Source: Moniliella sp. 'wahieum' (taxonomy: Eukaryota; Basidiomycota; Moniliellomycetes; Moniliellales; Moniliellaceae). From it: 64,000 bases of DNA. Of this stretch, positions 1 to 12,338 are shown one piece after another; the first letter of the stretch is position 1, and the number at the start of each line of letters is the position of its first letter. The stretch is from contig RSEE01000018.1 of assembly GCA_003971905.1 (NCBI GenBank), positions 682,001 through 746,000 on the forward strand. The letters are read 5' to 3'. The position numbers and the translations under genes were made by a program. The notes below the pieces were generated by a model. It saw nothing but the letters and a program-made list of their open reading frames with translations. It was not told the origin of the DNA and did no database searches.

Positions 1-925
1 GCGGGTGTGACCTACTCCCTCTCCTCTCTAAAGCCACTGCATCCTCAACGATCATCGATCATCGATATCGATATCACAGAATAAACTTCATATCGAAATG
101 ATCTCGCATCCCCACCCACACAACTCCCAAGTTGTCTGCCCACTGCTGCAGAGTAAAGAGAGATCAAAGACGCCTATCATCTCGTCCTCCTATTCCCCAG
201 CTCCGATGAAGCGAGCGAGGGGACGACGAGGATGCATAGTAGGAGCATTGAGCATTGCATCATGTCATTGAATTGTTTTGGAGCGTATGTGTGGACGGTC
301 AAAGCGCTCCCCCCTCTCCCCTCTAAGCTTTCCTTTCAGCACCCCTTTTTTGCCTCGACTCGAAAGAAATGGCGGAGTACTCGCACCGCCGACCATGAAT
401 AGATCAAACTGCATGAAAACTTCGTGCGCCTCTTTGTCATCTCCTGCCTCTCACGAATTTGACAAACAGCAAAAGTCAGAGTGGACATATTGTCACTGGC
501 GCTACCTGACCTTGGTCTCTACGATCCCGGGCGCAGGTTTATTGAGTCGGTCTACACCGTGTTCTCTACCCCACAAAACAAAACTGCATCGTGCCAATCG
601 CATCATTCGTCATCAACATCATCAATCGTTAACACAACCGTCGTCAACATCATTGTGACGCTCAGACGGAGCCCGAGTTCTTGCTTGTTCTCTCACTTTA
701 AGGCTCCCCTCTCCTTTTTTGATTAGGATTTCTCGTGTTGCAAGGACGGTGCCAACCGACTACTCTCCTTCCCTCAGTTCTCTCCAGGGCCGCAGTAGGC
801 GTTCATCGTTGTACAGTTAGTTCATTGGAAACGTAGTCGACAAGAGAATGTGGAATGGAATGGAGAATGGAATGGAATGAGAAAGAGTAGGAGAAGAGCT
901 GACCAGGTGATCACCTGATTGACGA
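1..925. other. Non-coding flank downstream of the PDK-family gene
   Basis: No reading frame here looks like a real protein. The stretch is CT-rich and holds a heptad array near 49-75 (ATCGATC-type units) and a short GGAAT pentamer array at about 851-880, just past the stop of the neighbouring minus-strand gene. It is probably 3' untranslated and intergenic DNA. Confidence 0.6.
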
Positions 926-2526
926 TCACGGAAGTGGTTCCGTCGAGGAAGACAAGCGGTTGAGAGACAAGTAGGCATCCGTTCCGTAGCCTTCCATCGA
1001 GATCAACTTGAGGTCCCCGCCAAAGTACCGAGCGTAAAGACGGGCAAGGGGCAAGCCGTACCCGTACCCTGCCATGGGGGCCTTTTCGATACCTTCGCCC
1101 GGGTCCAACTCATCGGGATGGGCGGTAGTGTAGGTGTACGTCCAGATAAGCGGCATCTCACTTCGTGGGATGCCGCCTGCCTCATCGCTAATCTTGATCG
1201 TCAGGTCCTCTCTCCCGGCAACAACGATGACCTTGATCGGGGGGAAACTGTCCTCGTTCTCCACACCGTACCGTTCAACCACAGCACGAAGGGAGTTCTT
1301 GAGCAGTTCAAACAAACATGCTGCAGCGAGTCCTGATGTTAGCTCCAAGTCATCACGCGGTAGTAGTCAGGCCGTTTATTAGTGGAGATCAGAGTATACG
1401 TACGTTGAGATGAGAAGGAATACATGAATGTGAGATCCTTGGGACAAATCAGTTGGACGGGGGGACCTTTGAATAGACCAAAATGTTCTTCGCACACAAA
1501 TCGCGCATTCTCAATCGCTTCATGTGCAATTGCACACCAACGTGGGTGTTGGTACAGATGATCCCCACAAATTTTCCGAATAGGGTGCCTCGGTTCCACT
1601 GGTAGCTGCATCAGCCAGCGCATTGCGTCCCACGAGCGACTTGTTGCCAGCGGTAATGGAGTCGTGCAGACTTTCGCTGTTGCGAGCAAGGGCAATGTGC
1701 TGCCCAAGAAGAATACGGATTCCAATGCGAGAAAGATAGAAGCGATCGAGGAAGCGATGAATGTCCGTCTGCAAAGCCAGATTTTGCGTCGCCCGCTTGT
1801 ACTCCAACACACCTTGTGCCATTGTGGTTACAACCGGGTCATGCCTTCGCTTGATCTTCTCAAGACAATTGGTGAATTGTTCGTTGTACTCGTGCACCTC
1901 TGCTGGCCATTCGATTTCCTCCATGGCGGTCAGCGCGTTGGGGTCCGACGAGATGGGACGGAGGGCGGGCCGGTTGGGATCGTCGCCATGCAGATGGGCG
2001 GATTCGTCGCCATACAAAAGGCGGGTTGGGTTCGGCTCATTTGCCAACAACGACATGGCGTGGGCTGCGTTGGCATTGAGTACGTTCTGGAGCTTTGCCG
2101 GCAGCTTGGGCGGAGGAGGAAACTGGATCAGTTCCTGTGGAAGTAGATGGCATCAAATGTGGAAGGGTAGTTAGAGAAGGGCAGGAAACGGCTAGAGAAG
2201 GAGAGACACACCTGAAACGACTGGGCGTACCACTTCTTGACTCGCAGGATCGAAGGCATCTCACTTGCGTTCCGAGGTAGGTTGTGCAGCTCACTCACTC
2301 GTGCGGCCAGGCGGATGGGGAGTTCAGAACGAAGGAACTGACTGCCTTGCAGTAGCGAGCCGGGGGTAAGGTTGCGACCATAGTTGACCATGTACCTCAG
2401 CGACACACCCGTCTGACGGAAGGAGGAGTAGTGTTGGATCTGCTTCCAGAGCTCAGGGCCCAGCTTGAAGCTAGCGGGGAGGGAGAGGGCGCCGGGTGTC
2501 AGCTCAACTGCAGTGCGCTGCACCAC
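926..2526 (-). CDS. Mitochondrial PDK/BCKDK-family protein kinase
   Basis: Likely phosphorylates the E1 subunit of pyruvate (or branched-chain ketoacid) dehydrogenase in the mitochondrial matrix and switches the complex off. Visible in order: the N-terminal helical region (LWKQIQHYSSFRQTGVSLRY, then ELPIRLAARV), FLDRFYLSRIGIRILLGQHI, VGIICTNTHV, the N-box ELLKNSLRAVVER, the G1 box DEAGGIP and the G2 box GYGYGLPLARLYARYFGGD; these are GHKL-ATPase hallmarks of the family. A 77-nt intron (2211-2135, GT-AG) is clear, and a second lies near 1410-1325. The frame breaks at about 1585, 1535, 1420 and 1315, each repaired by adding one or two bases, for example a C in a CCC run; I read these as sequence errors. 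The start at 2526 is the first Met of the open frame; no clear transit peptide is seen, so a short upstream exon is possible. Substrate (PDH or BCKDH) cannot be decided here. Confidence 0.88.
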
Positions 2527-2928
2527 ACCTAGTGTAGAACTGGGCCATCGCTAACCGGATGGGTATTGCACGTACTCGGCCATCGTGTGTGGTGGGGGCA
2601 GTGAGCGGTTCGCGTGGAGTATGAAGAGAAGAAGGAGAGAGGAGGAGGGAGCGGGGGGAGGGGGAGACGGCGAGGGTGAAGGTGAAGGTGGTGAGTATAG
2701 GCAGTCGCGCACTGCAAATGCTCTGCTTGCCCCCAAGCCAGCGCCTCCCATCATGGCGCCTTCCCCGCACTTTCCGGCACAACCCGGGCAGGTGCATGCC
2801 GGTGCCTGGATTAGATAAGAGGGAGTAGCCCGCAGCTGGAATAGCCATACCGAATCGAAAACTAGTGGGGGGCGGAGAGGGCGGGAGACGCCACGGAAAG
2901 TGGTTAAACTTCATGTATCCCCCGTTCT

Positions 2929-2967
2929 GATCGATGTCCGATGATCGATGATCGATATTTGATCAAT
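2929..2967. repeat. ATCGATG heptad array
   Basis: Units of ATCGAT plus one spacer base repeat between the PDK-family gene and the tRNA. It is one member of the heptad class that recurs through the window. Confidence 0.8.
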
Positions 2968-3003
2968 GGCCGGGATGATCGGACAGCGTTTAACAAAAAA
3001 TTG

Positions 3004-3095
3004 TTCCCCAACCGGGAGTCGAACCCGGGTCTTCACGGATCAGCTCAGCGGAGGAGCTTGAAAGCGTGACATCATAGCCGTTGGACCATTGAGGA
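3004..3095 (-). tRNA. tRNA-Glu (anticodon TTC), with intron
   Basis: The acceptor arms TCCTCAA and TTGGGGA pair with one G-T wobble, followed by discriminator A at 3004. The T-arm is CCGGG-TTCGACT-CCCGG and the anticodon stem TCACG/CGTGA. The loop reads C-T-TTC-A before the insertion, so the anticodon is TTC. An intron of about 20 nt follows position 37, the canonical place; it carries its own AGCTC/GAGCT hairpin. CCA is not encoded, as expected in eukaryotes. The D-loop resembles other eukaryotic tRNA-Glu (GGTCCAACGGCTATGAT). Confidence 0.93.
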
Positions 3096-3439
3096 GCTGT
3101 GGTGGAGCCCGCCATAACAGAGGTGTGTGACAAAGAACAAAAGATCATTCCTTAGGCCTTACCGCCGTTACCGGTTACCCTTCAATCGATATTTAAACCT
3201 TACCGAGGACAGGTCTGTTAAACAATTGCAGCAACAGCAACGACAAAAAGCAAAGTATAGATGATGAATAGGTCGGTACAATAGCCAGCCAGAGTGAGCT
3301 GGCAAGGTGGCAGGGGGGCGGGGGAACAAGGAGAGGAAACCAGAAGAGTGGACGGTGGAAGAGGCATATAGGAGAATGGCTGCGAGGGGGAAGGGGAAGG
3401 TAACGCTTAACGGGGAATGTGTTCAACCAACTAACGGCA

Positions 3440-6400
3440 TTAGCAAACGCATGACAAAGACTGGCCCACAAAAGCAGGTCCGCCTAGCTGACGAGACTGG
3501 TGGGAGCAAAGTGCAACGAGACAACGAGCAACGAGGGCAACACGACCAAAGTAGGGCGAGAATGGACTCTCTCCTGAGACCTGAATCGAATCAAGCCGAC
3601 TCGACATCCAGCCCACGTTCTGCCACCTCGGGATCCAGACCAACTCGCTCTCCCCGCCCGAGGAAACAGGCGGGTAACGCGAACTCGGCTCTCGTCCCTG
3701 AGTCTGGGTCTGGGTCTGAGTCTGGGTCTCGGCCTCAGCCGCACGCCGGCCTAGAAACCGACACAGATCGCCCAGCACATCCGTCGCACTTTCTTGAGCA
3801 TCCAGCAACCCCAACCGGTCATTTGACCACAGCTCCGGACCGTCGTCCCCACTTCCAAGGATGGGTACAGCGGCACGCAACCGCGGGGGCACGACGCGGG
3901 TGAGGGTACGACGCAATGCCAAAGCGCGGTCGAGCAAGGTAGTAGCTGCCGCGGCTTGACAAGGGCCGCCTTGGAAGATGGTGCGGTTGAGACCCATGTG
4001 GCGTAAAAAGGAGAGCCATTGCAAGCCGGCATGAGCCAAGGAGAAGATCGCGCGGTCGTCGGCTAGACTTGCGCTCGCGTTAGAGGCAGTGGGTTCGAGG
4101 GCGGAAAGAGGTTCATCCAGTGCGCCGGACCGAGGACGAGATCGACACATGCCGCCGCGGCCGCACGTGCACCCAGCATGGGCGAACCCGATTGCAGAGC
4201 AGTAAGGAGAGGCAGGGCCACTTTCACCGCCCCGTCCGCGTCGGCCTGGAGGAAAGACCAGATGGCGAGGGTGATTTGGGTGAGGTAGTACGCCGGGGTG
4301 GCCTCAACAGTTTTGCTCTGTAGACGGTCCAACAGCGCTTGTAGTGCAACTCGCGTCTCCACCGTGCCTGCAGCCGAGGAGGTGAGCAAGTCAATCTTGA
4401 GGAGACCACGGCGAAGACGACCGAAAAATTCGCGCAAGAACGCATTGACATCTACGCCTCCACCGGGAGCGTTGGCCTGCTCGGTCGGCAGTTGCGATTG
4501 GCCCCTCGGAAGCGACCCTGACGCTGACGCAATTGGGTTGGAAGTGAATTCCCTCTCGCGCCGCACACGGGCGCCGAGGGTAGTGGGGCTGGCTAAGGTG
4601 ATGAGGTAGGGAAGGAGAGTGGACCAAATGGCGTAGAGGGCAGCCATGTCAGTCGTGTTGGCAATCAAAAGAAGGGGTGATCCTAAGAAAAGGAGGGACT
4701 CTTTGTCTCCCTTGACCAACGCTGCTGCCGCCGACGTTTCCGCCTCGGACGGAAGCAGGAATAATGCGTCTTCCAACGGAAGGTTCAGCACGTCCGGCAG
4801 CCAGCCCGTCTGGTGCAGCTGGGCTCGGGCATGAGTCCACTGGGACAGTGCGTATTTCCGGGTTACAAGCCCCACCGCATGCGTAGGCGAGCCCAAACGG
4901 CCAAGAGCAAGAGCCAAGAGGCCATGTACACGCGCTGCGGTCGCGTCATTCGAGACAGTATACGCGTCTTCTGGCTCTTCGTCCTCCCTCTGGTCCGCCC
5001 AGTCAGGCTCTTGCTCCTCCGTCTCATCCAATGCCCGAGCAATCAAATCGACCTGGAGGATCGTGTGAACCTTACGGAGTAGGGAACGCTCCACAAAGGC
5101 GCCCCAGGCCGTCTCGAGGCCCAACAAACGAGTCCACGCATCGGCCTCAGCTCGTGCTGCGATGGAGGCAAGGACGCGAGGCGGCTGAACGCCCGCCCAC
5201 GACCGAATGTTCCGTTCTGAACGAACGCATTTTCTCCAACGCCAGCTCGTATAGGTCCCCAATTATCCGAGAAGTGCACCTGGGCCTGATTGAGGCGCAC
5301 CAACAAACGCCCGCAGGCCTGGGCTGCCGCAACGGGAGTCAAGGTAGGCGGGCCAAGGCCGCATCCAGCGTGAGGCGGCGATTGCGAAGGGTAGTGCGCT
5401 TCCCATTCGCATAAGAGGCCTTTGACATGGAGGAAGATTGTTTGAGGAGTGTATAGTAAAGTGGATAAAGAGTAAATAGAGCGCACACGACGAACGACAG
5501 AAAGCGGACCACCTCGATTAGCAAGGTCCAAGTTGAGACATGGTCATAGTGATGCACCCCCACAGGATTGAAAGGGTAGCACGCTTCCAGAGTTGCTGCG
5601 AAGCCCCTAAAGCGCGTCCACCGGGGTGGGAGGCCGAACCCGGATGATGTAGTTCCGAATTGGTGCCCATCATGGTGAAGCCAAGAAAGATGGCCATAAC
5701 GTACGACCCGGTCGATTGCGCCACACCAAACGAACCTTCAGCGGAGGCAGAGCCAGAGGGCATATCATCCAACTCGTCATCAGAATCCAGCAAGAAGTCG
5801 TCCATGGGATCGTCCGGCTTGTCCTCCTCTTTGATCGGTCGGAGAGCTGCCAACCGATCCTCTTCAGCATCCCGTTCCCCCGCGTCTGCTCCATCTCTTG
5901 TAGCCACACAAGCAACACATCGTCTCCCCCGCGGAACGAGCGGATCAGCTCCTTCAGTCCCTCCCTCGGACGAGAGCTGAATCTCACGCTTCTTGAGGTG
6001 ATGAATGTACTCAGTCGCTTTGCCCAAGATCGTTGCCTTGTTGAGTTTGGTTGCTGCACTGACACCATCCACGAGGTCCTCGGGCATTCCCTTTTTGCGT
6101 GGCTTTCGCGGGACCAGAGACGTGGAGCCACCATTGTTCTTGGGTCAAGTCACGCAGCGCTGGGACGGCATTACGGAGGGTAGCGATGCGGTCGTTGATG
6201 TTATTACGGTAGCGGCGCTCGATCGCATTGTGTGGTACCTTGTTACGCGCTGCCTCGTCTGGGTCGGAACCTTGCGCCGACTGCGACGCCGCGTCTTTTG
6301 GGCTGCTTCTTCCGCCTCCTGTTGAACTTGAACCAGGGTTGGGTGGTTGGCCTGGTGGATGAGACGAGCTTGCTGGCGGAAATGCAGCTGCATCATGATC

Positions 6401-8026
6401 GAGTTCATGCTGTCAAAGGCTGAAACGGATGGAAATAATAGAAGTTAGTACGGTATCCTCTCAAGCCAGGATGCCAGGATGCCAGCACAAGGACAAGGAA
6501 GGAAACTTGGGCACTCACCTCCTGGCGGCAGGATGCCCCACTTGGTCTTGTCGGCTAGGTCTTCGATTTTGACCATGTTCTTGGCATGGATGGTAAGCTT
6601 GTGCGCCAAGGATGTATCCGATTTGATGCGTTTGCTCGGGTCCGTGTCTTGAAGCCTTTGGTTGGAGAGACGATGCTTCAAAGCCAAATCCTTAGGGGTG
6701 CCATCCAACGTCGCGGCTCGGCCACGGCCGCGGCGGATCGGACCAAGACTGCCTTGATTGTCGGCAGGGGGCCAGGACCCACCGTGGCATCCGATGATGA
6801 TGGGTTGCGATAAGGAGCTGAGGTCGATCCGAATGCACCTGACGACGGAGGCGAATGGGAGGAGGACTTGCCCTGTTTGTTTGTCGAGCTCTGCCAGTTG
6901 GGGAAATCAGGAGCAAATGTGGCCGACAGGGGCGCCATGACTGACGGCTGGTCGGGGATAGAGTCTGCCAAACGTGTTGGGCGCTGCCGACCTCTTGGGC
7001 GTTTGATAAGGACAGCGAGAGTGGGCGTTGAGGAGGGGGGGCAAGCGGGGTAGGCATGGACGCTGTACCCGACGAGAACTGTTGAGAGTCGCTATAAGGC
7101 AGCAACTGGGTCACATTGAGGTTGGATGGGAACACTCCAGCTGCGTTGCCTTGTGCGTTCACCCCCGGGTTGAAAGCAGGAACGTAACAGAAGGGCCCGG
7201 CCGGGGTGAAGGAGGGGTTCTGCGACGGAGTCGAATCGCCAGAAGAGGTGTCGATCGCTGATTGGGACCAAGGTGTACCTGAACCCTGTTGGGGCAATAC
7301 CGACGCACCCAGACTGGGATCCAAATTGCTGTTCGTACTGCTGTTGCTGTTGTTGTGGTTGCTGTTGCTGCTGCTGCGGCTGCTGCGGGGATGGCAGCGG
7401 CTGTTGCTGCTGCACAGAGGAAAAAGAAAACGGATCCATCATGGGATTCGGCTGCCCGCTCTGCTCACCAGTGGGTTGTAGGTATTGAGCAGTGAAGTCA
7501 CGTCAAATCCAAGTTGTGGATACTGGCCTTCCGGCACTGCCTGGCCACCAGAGGCAAAGCTGGCCAGGCCAGAGTCTGGCTGGGTGCGAAGATCGGTTCG
7601 CATGGTTTGCTGGGAGATGGAGGGGCGACCAGAAGTGTCCGAGGAAGACAGGCCCGGAGAGAGTGACATGCCTACGACGGCTCGGAGGCAGAGTAGGAGG
7701 AGAAGGCCGGGGTGCCCGACTCGGATGGGCCGTCGGGCTGACGTGGCGGGGTGGCGTTGACTCCCGAAGGCGTTTGGAGATGGGTGGGAGAGATGACGCC
7801 GGGGTTGATGGGGGTGCGTCCGGTGGGAGGACAGTCGGGCGGCGAGGGCTGAGCTGGGAGAGGGAAAAGCATGGTCTGGAACGCAGCATTGTCGACGCCC
7901 GTCGCGGGTTGGTAGCGGCTCGACGCCGTCTGCGGGGGGGCTGGGAGAGCCGCCGTTGAGGGCGACGCTGTGGAGGTACATGGCCAGCGATGCATCGTAC
8001 GGCTGCTGCTGGACAGGCGCGGCCAT
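3440..8026 (-). CDS. sre1: SREBP/Sre1-type membrane-bound bHLH transcription factor
   Basis: Homologue of fungal SREBP, an ER-membrane precursor released by proteolysis when sterol or oxygen is low. The basic region HNAIERRYRNNINDR (about 6233-6190) has the Tyr that marks SREBPs among bHLH proteins; helix 2 is KLNKATILGKATEYIHHLKK (about 6050-5990). The N-terminus is a long Ser/Pro/Gln-rich activation-type region with polyglutamine (about 7430-7330). After the bHLH come an acidic segment, a first hydrophobic stretch (SYVMAIFLGFTMMG) and a second membrane span (LLIEVVRFLSFVVCALFTLY, about 5530-5440), then a roughly 650-residue C-terminal region as in fungal Sre1. An intron at 6518-6420 splices cleanly with branch site CTAAC. 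Several single-base frame breaks occur, for example near 6085, 5960 and 5870. Start: MAAPVQQQPYD at 8026. The C-terminal end is less sure; the last part holds a TCTGGG hexanucleotide run giving Thr-Gln repeats. Confidence 0.88.
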
Positions 8027-8189
8027 GCTGGGCGAGGAGCGTGGCGGCGGCGGTGGTGGCGGGGCGAAACGAGGGCGACGGGCTGGGCCAGACAGGCAAA
8101 GGCGGGAGCGCAAGGGTTGAAGATGCCTGCGGACCCTGCTAGGGCCGGTGTGGGACAAACTGTGGCGTCTGAATATTGAATCTGAGCGG

Positions 8190-8214
8190 CTGAGCGCTGA
8201 GCCTCAGCGCTCAG
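8190..8214. repeat. Perfect 12-bp inverted repeat (hairpin)
   Basis: CTGAGCGCTGAG is followed after one base by its reverse complement CTCAGCGCTCAG. Each arm is itself a TGA-GCGC-TGA heptad unit. It lies about 165 bp upstream of the predicted SREBP start codon. Confidence 0.85.
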
Positions 8215-9267
8215 CGTGCTGCACGGGGAGGCTGAGTAACGAGTGCGCTGCTGCCCGGGCGCTCTGACAACAGTGGTGAGCGTTGCACGTACTGTGCTAG
8301 CGCCAGACGGGCAACGTACGTAACGCTAACGTAACCGCGTAACCCTGTTTAACCACCCTTGGCGTTGCACACAGCCCCCGCGCCCACCGCGCGGGGAGTG
8401 CCATGCGTCACACACCCCTGGCCGCTGTCTGGGTAGTGCGGCGTCCTGGCTGCATCCCCTGCTGCCGCCCAGTGCCCGCCCCGCCCTGCCACGGCCCAGC
8501 GCCACGGGCGTCTGCCACCCTCGCATGCACCGGGCTGCTGCTGCCGCGCCCCAGCAGCAGCCCACGCAAACAGAAGAGGCCTGGTGCAACGCAGTGCAGC
8601 ATGCAGACAGCCAAGCACCCACCCGCACGCACTGCGCCGCCCTCCCACCCGCCACCCTCCCCCCGCTCACCGGCCGCCTGCTCCCCGTCCAATCGAAGCC
8701 TACAGCATCCGGCCAGTCTGGCCAGTGCACCCTGCCCCCGCCCCATCCCGATCCGGGCCCTGTTGACACCCCTGCTGGCACAGCAGCAGTGTCCAGCCCC
8801 AGCAAGCCCCAGGCTGGGGCTGGTACCGGGCAAGAATAACCGGCAACCGGTGACCGAGGGGTGTATCTGTCCTGGCGCCAGAGTAACGTGCCCTGGAGGC
8901 ATCTTGGATTCAATATTCAATCTCCAGAGCCTTGAGCGCTTCAGCGCACTCAGCCGGAAGAACCTGCGTGTGGTCCTCTGGCCCGCGTACCCCGTCCCGA
9001 TCTTCGCTACTGAAATTACTGAAACCAGCCGCCACGATCGCCAATCTCAGACATCGATCAGGATTGCTTTGCTGCGTATTGCATTGACCGCATGCAAACC
9101 TTACGTAGCGCGTGGCGCCTTACGTTACGCGCTGCGGTTGGTAGTCGACGCTGCGCTTGACCTCTCGTTTCAACTCAAGCTCCACCGTCGTAGCATGCGA
9201 CAAGAACCCATTGGCAGAGTGGGAACTGGGAACCAGCAGTCGATAATCTGTCGTCTAACGTTTAAGT

Positions 9268-9466
9268 AACTAGTAACTAGTAGCACCTTACTTCCGTGTC
9301 ACACGCCACATATCACTATCACACACTACGTCTTCCGAGGTATTAGCTCGTCACGCGTCACGCGTCACTCGCGCCATGGCTCACGCGCTCTGGGAGGATC
9401 ACCGAATCACTGTCACTAGTGTCACTGGTCCCTAAGTCACTAGTCACTAGTCACTAGGTCACTAGT
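9268..9466. repeat. ACTAGT and ACGCGT heptad arrays
   Basis: ACTAGTA units near 9268-9283, ACGCGTC twice at 9353-9366 and ACTAGTC three to four times at about 9431-9466. All share a 7-bp period and a 6-bp palindrome with a single spacer base. Confidence 0.8.
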
Positions 9467-9512
9467 TCCACGAGTTGTGAGAACGTACCCAAGGCTTTGC
9501 GGCGTTAACGTC

Positions 9513-9544
9513 GTTAACGTTTAACGTTTAACATTTAACGTTTA
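9513..9544. repeat. AACGTTT heptad array
   Basis: About four units of AACGTT plus T, one with a G-to-A change (AACATTT), following two GTTAACG palindromes. Non-coding. Confidence 0.75.
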
Positions 9545-9849
9545 GTACGTTTACCCTTCGGTGGTTACTTATTGCAAGACCGGGTACCGGATACCGGGGT
9601 TACCCGCAGTTACCTACCGGTTGTCGCACCCATGGCCACGTCACTTGTCGTTTCAAATTTCACGATTCAAGGTGACCGGTGAATATGAATTCCAACGGCT
9701 CAAATTTCAAAGGCCTGTAAAGCGCCAACGCTTCCAAATCGAAAGGCCCACGTGCTATAGAGTGCGGGGGATCCCTACGGGCTGATTCAGCTGTGGAGGA
9801 ACCGTCAGCTTCAAGCTTCAGAAAGGCGCGAACAAGGAAGGTAAAGTGG

Positions 9850-12150
9850 TGGGCCCCAAAAGGTTTTAAGCACTTCTTTAAGGAAGGAGACAGGAGACAG
9901 AGGAGACAGAAGACAGAGAGGGGAGATAATTGCGAATAGGAGGAGTACCAGCAGAACCATTCCTACCTAACCACAACAATCATTAAGCGCGAGAGCGCCG
10001 AAATACGGTCCATACACGTGCTTAGGATCACGAGGCGATCGCCACTTCCCACCGCCCACGCCTCCTAAACCGTCAGCAAGGCCAGCAGCGTCAGACCCTG
10101 TCGCATGACCGGTTGTTCAAGGTGTACTATCGATCTGGGTCGAAGAATGACGGGGATACTCCTGTTGCTGATGACGTATTCCGTCGCCCCGCCCTCTCGC
10201 CGGCTCTAGCCCTCCCGTGGCTGTGCTTCAGACTTTTGTGGGAGCTGTCGGCCCGTGCTCGAGCTCATACCCAGTTAGTCCGATCCACCGTTGGGCGCGC
10301 GCTTGGAGTCCGACGGGATTAACACCGCATTCGCGAGACTTGGTGCCCCCTGTAGACCCACGTTGGACCGCGGCGGCCTCCTCTCTCCCCAGCTCTTAAG
10401 GTTCGTGATGGCTTCCTGTGGGGGCTTGTGAGCGGATCTATGTCCCTCAATGCCCCTCTCCGGACGGCCATCCTTTTGCAGGCCCGCGATTCAGCGCCGT
10501 AAGGACGTAAAGTATCAGGCGCATAACAAGACGGCTAGATGTACGGTCGCACTACTTACTGCCCCCTATTTCAAGGTCTGTCAACTCACTTTTGACGATG
10601 GAGTACATTACGGTGCGAATTCCTGGTCGGGTGTGGGAAACAGGTTGAGCAAGATGATGCACTTTTCATCCGTTTGCTCACGCGAACGACACGGCGCTGC
10701 GACTAGCTCACCAGTCTGTCCACAACGTCTTCCGCTACCATATGGCCTGCCGCGCGACTTGTGATGAGAGACCGTGGTCTCACCTTCACGAGCCACTTTT
10801 GGCGAACCCTCCGGTTCAGAATTGGGCATCAACCCGAGGATCGTAAGTACGGCTTATCATACACCACCCCTAGTTGAACAGACAGACAGAGAGAGTGACC
10901 AGGATATTTTCGTTGCTACCGGGATGAGCAGCAGTATATAACTGGGTTGATCTTCTCCCCACGGCCGAGTCTGCTTACAACTCATCCCCCAACTCCAGTA
11001 GCACAGGCGCATTGCTCCCGTTGCTTTGCGTACGGTTTCCCTCCTCGATAGCGGGGGAGAGGGTCAAACTCTTGATGCGTTTCGAAATAGTAGTTGTATC
11101 CAGCTGAGACGCGGGGGACCCTTCAGGTTAGAGAAGGGGAAAGACAAGGGTTAGTGAACACATTCGGGAGACCCTTTCTGAGTGGGGAACGAGAGGAAAT
11201 CAAACTGGCCACAGTTGCGCTCCATCCCCATAGTAGACGAAGCATGAGGAAGAACATCGAATGGACCCACAGACTCCGAGGGGGGCCTATCGTCCCCAAA
11301 AGGATATGCGGGTAGTCGAGGTCTCTTTGTCTACCCGCCATGGTAGGACCGCTCCACCATTGACTAGGTTGGGGCTGGAACCAAGCTCTGTTAAGATTGT
11401 GGACAAAGTGTCGGGCCTTCGGATCAGATTTCCGGAAGCCCGTAACATGATGAGACTTTTTGGTCTCACTTTTAAAACCACTGCATCGGGGAGATGGCAT
11501 CGCTATTAGATTGACTGACCACCTGGAAACCGCGGCATACTCCGTATGTGTAGATGGGCCAGAGCCCCATTGCTCATGTTTGGAGCAGAACTTTAGTCCA
11601 GGTGAGGAAAGCAAGTAGGCTTCCTATTATATAGCCAAAACTCTTCGCCGGCCCCCGTCTTTTTCCGTCAACGGTGAGATACAGACATCAGGCTCCTCTT
11701 CATAAGGGGTGTCCTCACGCCTAAAGAAACGGATTCCCTTTATATCAAGTGGGCGAGGCGCGGTAGTGTATATACTTCCCTGTCGTCTGAAAACAGGCAT
11801 GGGGTGCATGGACCCTGACATTATCATTAGTAGACCCTTGTGCCACCACGCGCACAACGGGTGTGGATATATATGAAAGCATCCCCCCTTTATCCGTGGC
11901 GCTAAATCTCGGCCCCTCGTTCCACCAAACTGTCCGCGGCCATCGCCTTGGCTGTGTCTGGGGCTACACCTTCAGTGCAGACCTTGGGGGCAAAAGCGAA
12001 GTAGCGACCTTGGGTCCTCCTGCCAAATAGGACACCAAGCACCATTACCGGGTGCCCCCTTGGTCGATGGTCGATGCTCAGGCATGTTGAACGTTTCATG
12101 TGGCCCGTAGGGACTAGGTAGGGACTAGGGAATGGGCACTGGTTAAAATC
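9850..12150. other. Orphan lower-GC block with no recognisable gene
   Basis: Base composition drops to roughly 50% GC and the codon-like texture differs from the flanks. No frame shows a known domain. The most protein-like minus-strand frames (11857-11627, 12168-11902) use mixed codons unlike the GC3-rich genes around them. Several short inverted repeats are present: GAGACC/GGTCTC at about 10768-10781, GCGGGTAG/CTACCCGC at 11308-11338, and TGAGAC/GTCTCA near 11452. It could be decayed mobile DNA, a structured RNA or inserted organellar or foreign DNA; none can be shown from sequence alone. Confidence 0.4.
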
Positions 12151-12338
12151 TAAAAGTTGATGATTCAATGTTTAACGTTGGGTGAGGCTCTAGGCGCCAC
12201 ACACCGCCCCATGCCCGGCCGACGGAGGCCGCAGCTTAGAGGCACCCCGGCACTGTGGATCGGCAGCGCGGGTGGCTCGATGACGTCGGGCCTGCGCTCG
12301 GGGCCGGCACACAGGCGGGGCGCGATGCATGCTGCTAG

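Larger units (their letters stand above)
8027..9850. other. Non-coding region upstream of SREBP gene
   Basis: GC-rich, low-complexity DNA. Long frames exist on both strands (for example 8403-9269), but they are Pro/Ala/Arg-rich, overlap each other and show no domain. The region carries a 25-bp hairpin at 8190-8214, a 13-bp inverted repeat (8170-8182 and 8908-8920) and several heptad arrays. It probably holds the promoter of the SREBP gene. Confidence 0.55.

Noticed and set aside
1339-1812. Single-intron explanation for the PDK-family frame break
   Set aside because: A 28-nt GT-AG segment could join the outer frames, but it would remove the conserved VGIICTNTHV that is present in the third frame; two missing bases fit the family better.
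8170-8920. Miniature transposon bounded by 13-bp inverted repeats
   Set aside because: The inverted pair TGAATATTGAATC is also found as single decamers at five other places, and no target-site duplication is visible.
8403-9269. 288-codon plus-strand frame upstream of SREBP
   Set aside because: Overlaps equally long minus-strand frames, spans inverted repeats, and lacks any recognisable motif.
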